This document shows, in pieces, positions 5,878 through 7,106 of a stretch of 7,106 bases of DNA (positions are counted from its first letter, which is position 1; each line of letters opens with the position of its first letter). Below the pieces are notes generated by a model. It saw only the letters and a program-made list of their open reading frames with translations, was not told where the DNA came from and ran no database searches. The position numbers were made by a program, and so were the translations under genes. The DNA is from Actinomycetota bacterium (lineage in GTDB: Bacteria > Actinomycetota > Actinomycetes > Actinomycetales > Microbacteriaceae). The stretch is from positions 1 to 7,106 of the forward strand of contig JAHIOK010000282.1 of the NCBI GenBank assembly GCA_018895315.1, written 5' to 3'.

Positions 5878-6519
5878 CTACTCGGTCGACGTGTCTTCTT
5901 CGAGCTTGGCGAGGTGGCGCCTGTGGGCCGACAGCCGCGGGATGTCGACGAGCCGGAGCGACTGCATCCGGGCTTCGCGCATCTTCTCGTAGTCGGGCTC
6001 GAGGTCGGGGCGCGCCGCCTCGATGCGCAACGTGCGGTCGATGTTGAGAGCAACCTCAGCCCAGGCGGCATCACGTGCCGCCTCGACCAGCTGACGCAGC
6101 TCGGCCGGATCCTCGGCTCGCGCGCGCAACTCTCTCGCGACCCGCAGGGACTGTTTTCTGCGCCTGCGCAGGTTGCCGACATCGCGGCTGCGGTAGTCGT
6201 GCGTGCCGTCGGAGTCGCTGAACCGACCGCTCGCGACCTTGCGCTGACGCCGAGTGCGCTCGGCGTCAGCCTCGGCCTCGGTGGCCAGCGAAAGGAAGGT
6301 CTCTCGCGCATCGGGGACGAAGCGGTCGATGGCGAAGTCCTCTCCCCCGGCGAGAATGTCGACGAGAATCCGGTTCTTCAGCGAGAGACGGGTCGCCGCC
6401 GACGCGATGTACAGCCCCTCAGCAACCATGTCGGCGAGCTTCGCTCGCTTTCCGAGCGCACCGAACACACCCCTGCTGCCGGCCGAGACCGTCGCATCCC
6501 GCTGTTCTTCCTGCGCCAC
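5878..6519 (-). CDS. uncharacterised charged helical protein, 213 residues
   Basis: I do not recognise a characterised family. The GTG start has a strong Shine-Dalgarno GAAGGAG (6530-6524) with a four-base spacer. A conserved-looking segment, LADMVAEGLYIASAATRLSLKNRILVDIL (about 28-56), is followed by a long, mainly helical and highly charged region (about 65-210) rich in Arg, Glu and Ala. It includes a basic cluster NLRRRRKQSLR (116-126) and Ala/Glu/Arg stretches that could form coiled coil. No signal peptide or convincing transmembrane helix is seen, so it is probably cytoplasmic. No nucleotide-binding loop, metal site or catalytic motif is obvious. The clean frame, ribosome site and upstream promoter support a real gene. 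It lies between tRNA-Arg and the desaturase on the same strand, but a strong hairpin separates it from the latter. Confidence 0.85.
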   Translation of the reverse strand: MAQEEQRDATVSAGSRGVFGALGKRAKLADMVAEGLYIASAATRLSLKNRILVDILAGGEDFAIDRFVPDARETFLSLATEAEADAERTRRQRKVASGRFSDSDGTHDYRSRDVGNLRRRRKQSLRVARELRARAEDPAELRQLVEAARDAAWAEVALNIDRTLRIEAARPDLEPDYEKMREARMQSLRLVDIPRLSAHRRHLAKLEEDTSTE

Positions 6520-6523
6520 CGTG

Positions 6524-6530
6524 CTCCTTC
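6524..6530 (-). promoter_or_regulatory. Shine-Dalgarno of the 213-residue protein
   Basis: GAAGGAG read on the - strand, four bases before GTG. The spacer is short, but the match is the strongest in the window and fixes the start at 6519. Confidence 0.7.
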
Positions 6531-6536
6531 ACCACG

Positions 6537-6542
6537 AGCGTA
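6537..6542 (-). promoter_or_regulatory. putative -10 element TACGCT for the 213-residue protein gene
   Basis: TACGCT on the - strand matches TANNNT. A start about seven bases downstream would give a very short leader (about 11 bases) that still includes most of the Shine-Dalgarno. The -35 region is weak (TTCGGC at about 16 bases). Confidence 0.35.
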
Positions 6543-6639
6543 GCGCCGAGACCTGAACGCCGAACTCGATTCGTATCGGCGCCTGACCGACGGCGAGGCA
6601 TGGTGGCCGACAGCACCTCTGTATACCCTCGCTGCAACG

Positions 6640-6680
6640 CGAAGAGCCCGATCCGACGTGATGTCGGATCGGGCTCTTCG
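6640..6680 (-). terminator. perfect 18-bp stem hairpin after the desaturase gene, no U-tract
   Basis: Arms 6640-6657 and 6663-6680 are exact reverse complements around a five-base loop. The hairpin begins 13 bases beyond the desaturase stop codon. The - strand continues CGTTGCAGC, so there is no run of T, as is common for actinobacterial terminators. It should separate the desaturase transcript from the 213-residue gene. Confidence 0.75.
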
Positions 6681-6693
6681 TGGATGTCGGAGC

Positions 6694-7106
6694 TCAGACG
6701 CCCTTTGTACGGAATCGCTGGACGATGCCGCACTCGAACGGGTCGCGAGCGGCGAGGCCCACCTCGTTCAGATACCGGATCACGATGCCGTAGGAGCGGA
6801 ACAGCGTGGTCTCGACATAGGGGACGTCGACCGTCTTGCAGTAGTCGCGCACGATCTCGCGAGCCTGTGCGAGATGCGGACGCGGCATGCTCGGGAACAG
6901 GTGGTGCTCGATCTGGTAGTTGAGGCCGCCCATGAGCCACGTGGCCCACCAGCCGCCAGAGACGTTGCGGGAGGTGCGAACCTGCTTGGTGAAGAAGTCG
7001 AGCTTCGCGTCAGCGTCGATGATCGGCATGCCCTTGTGGTTCGGCGCGAACGCGGCACCCATGTAGATGCCGAAGACGGCGAGCTGCACGCCGATGAAGG
7101 CGAAAG
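6694..7106 (-). CDS. fatty acid desaturase, C-terminal part (runs off the right edge)
   Basis: About 136 residues of a membrane fatty-acid desaturase. The visible part begins inside a hydrophobic helix (FAFIGVQLAVFGIYMGAAF), followed by APNHKGMP and the third histidine box QIEHH (6901-6915) within NYQIEHHLFPSMPRPHL, then a cytoplasmic tail ending RFRTKGV. These enzymes use a di-iron centre held by three histidine boxes to insert a double bond in acyl chains. The first two boxes lie outside the window. Glutamine instead of histidine at the first position of the box is typical of front-end (delta-5/6-like) desaturases and of their bacterial relatives, often labelled linoleoyl-CoA or acyl-CoA desaturase. 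Regioselectivity cannot be read. The true start is beyond base 7106; internal GTG codons such as the one at 7089 should not be taken as the start. Confidence 0.9.
   Translation of the reverse strand, partial: FAFIGVQLAVFGIYMGAAFAPNHKGMPIIDADAKLDFFTKQVRTSRNVSGGWWATWLMGGLNYQIEHHLFPSMPRPHLAQAREIVRDYCKTVDVPYVETTLFRSYGIVIRYLNEVGLAARDPFECGIVQRFRTKGV

Noticed and set aside
6619..6632. GTATAC-containing sequence as a + strand promoter for a small RNA reading into the 6640-6680 hairpin
   Set aside because: There is no -35, and the hairpin position just after the desaturase stop is better explained as that gene's terminator.

Overview
The window is GC-rich, densely coding DNA with strong G/C bias at third codon positions, GTG starts, and short promoter-like hexamers of the TANNNT type placed just ahead of start codons. 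The protein set (S9A oligopeptidase, amylosucrase, Rv2061-type PPOX enzyme, a UspA-fold stress protein, a front-end-like desaturase) points to an actinobacterium, most likely Microbacterium or a close relative in the Microbacteriaceae. This is an inference from protein style; no rRNA or taxonomic marker is present.

Layout. Bases 1-103 hold the possible tail of an upstream reading frame, a perfect 7-bp tandem repeat (48-88) and a promoter-like hexamer. Then, on the + strand: a prolyl-oligopeptidase-family peptidase (104-2230); an amylosucrase (2266-4173) with its own Shine-Dalgarno and probably its own promoter; a PPOX-class putative F420/flavin enzyme (4170-4580) overlapping the amylosucrase stop by four bases; a 52-residue two-helix membrane protein (4823-4981); and a universal stress protein (5171-5611) preceded by a DosR/DevR-like palindrome. 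On the - strand, converging on these: tRNA-Arg(ACG) (5725-5797) with a perfect 18-bp stem terminator shared with the stress gene; a 213-residue helical protein of unknown function (5878-6519); a second perfect 18-bp hairpin; and the C-terminal part of a fatty-acid desaturase running off the right edge (6694-7106).

How the genes relate. The clearest functional unit is the amylosucrase-PPOX pair, which looks translationally coupled. The other genes look like separate transcription units. Three + strand genes share the sequence AGGCTG at exactly the same distance from the start codon, which suggests a common leaderless -10 element. The stress protein has a dormancy/hypoxia-type box at the distance expected for an activator of such a start. 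I see no CRISPR array, insertion sequence, phage gene, toxin-antitoxin pair or evident defence system. This looks like ordinary chromosome with several points of regulatory interest.
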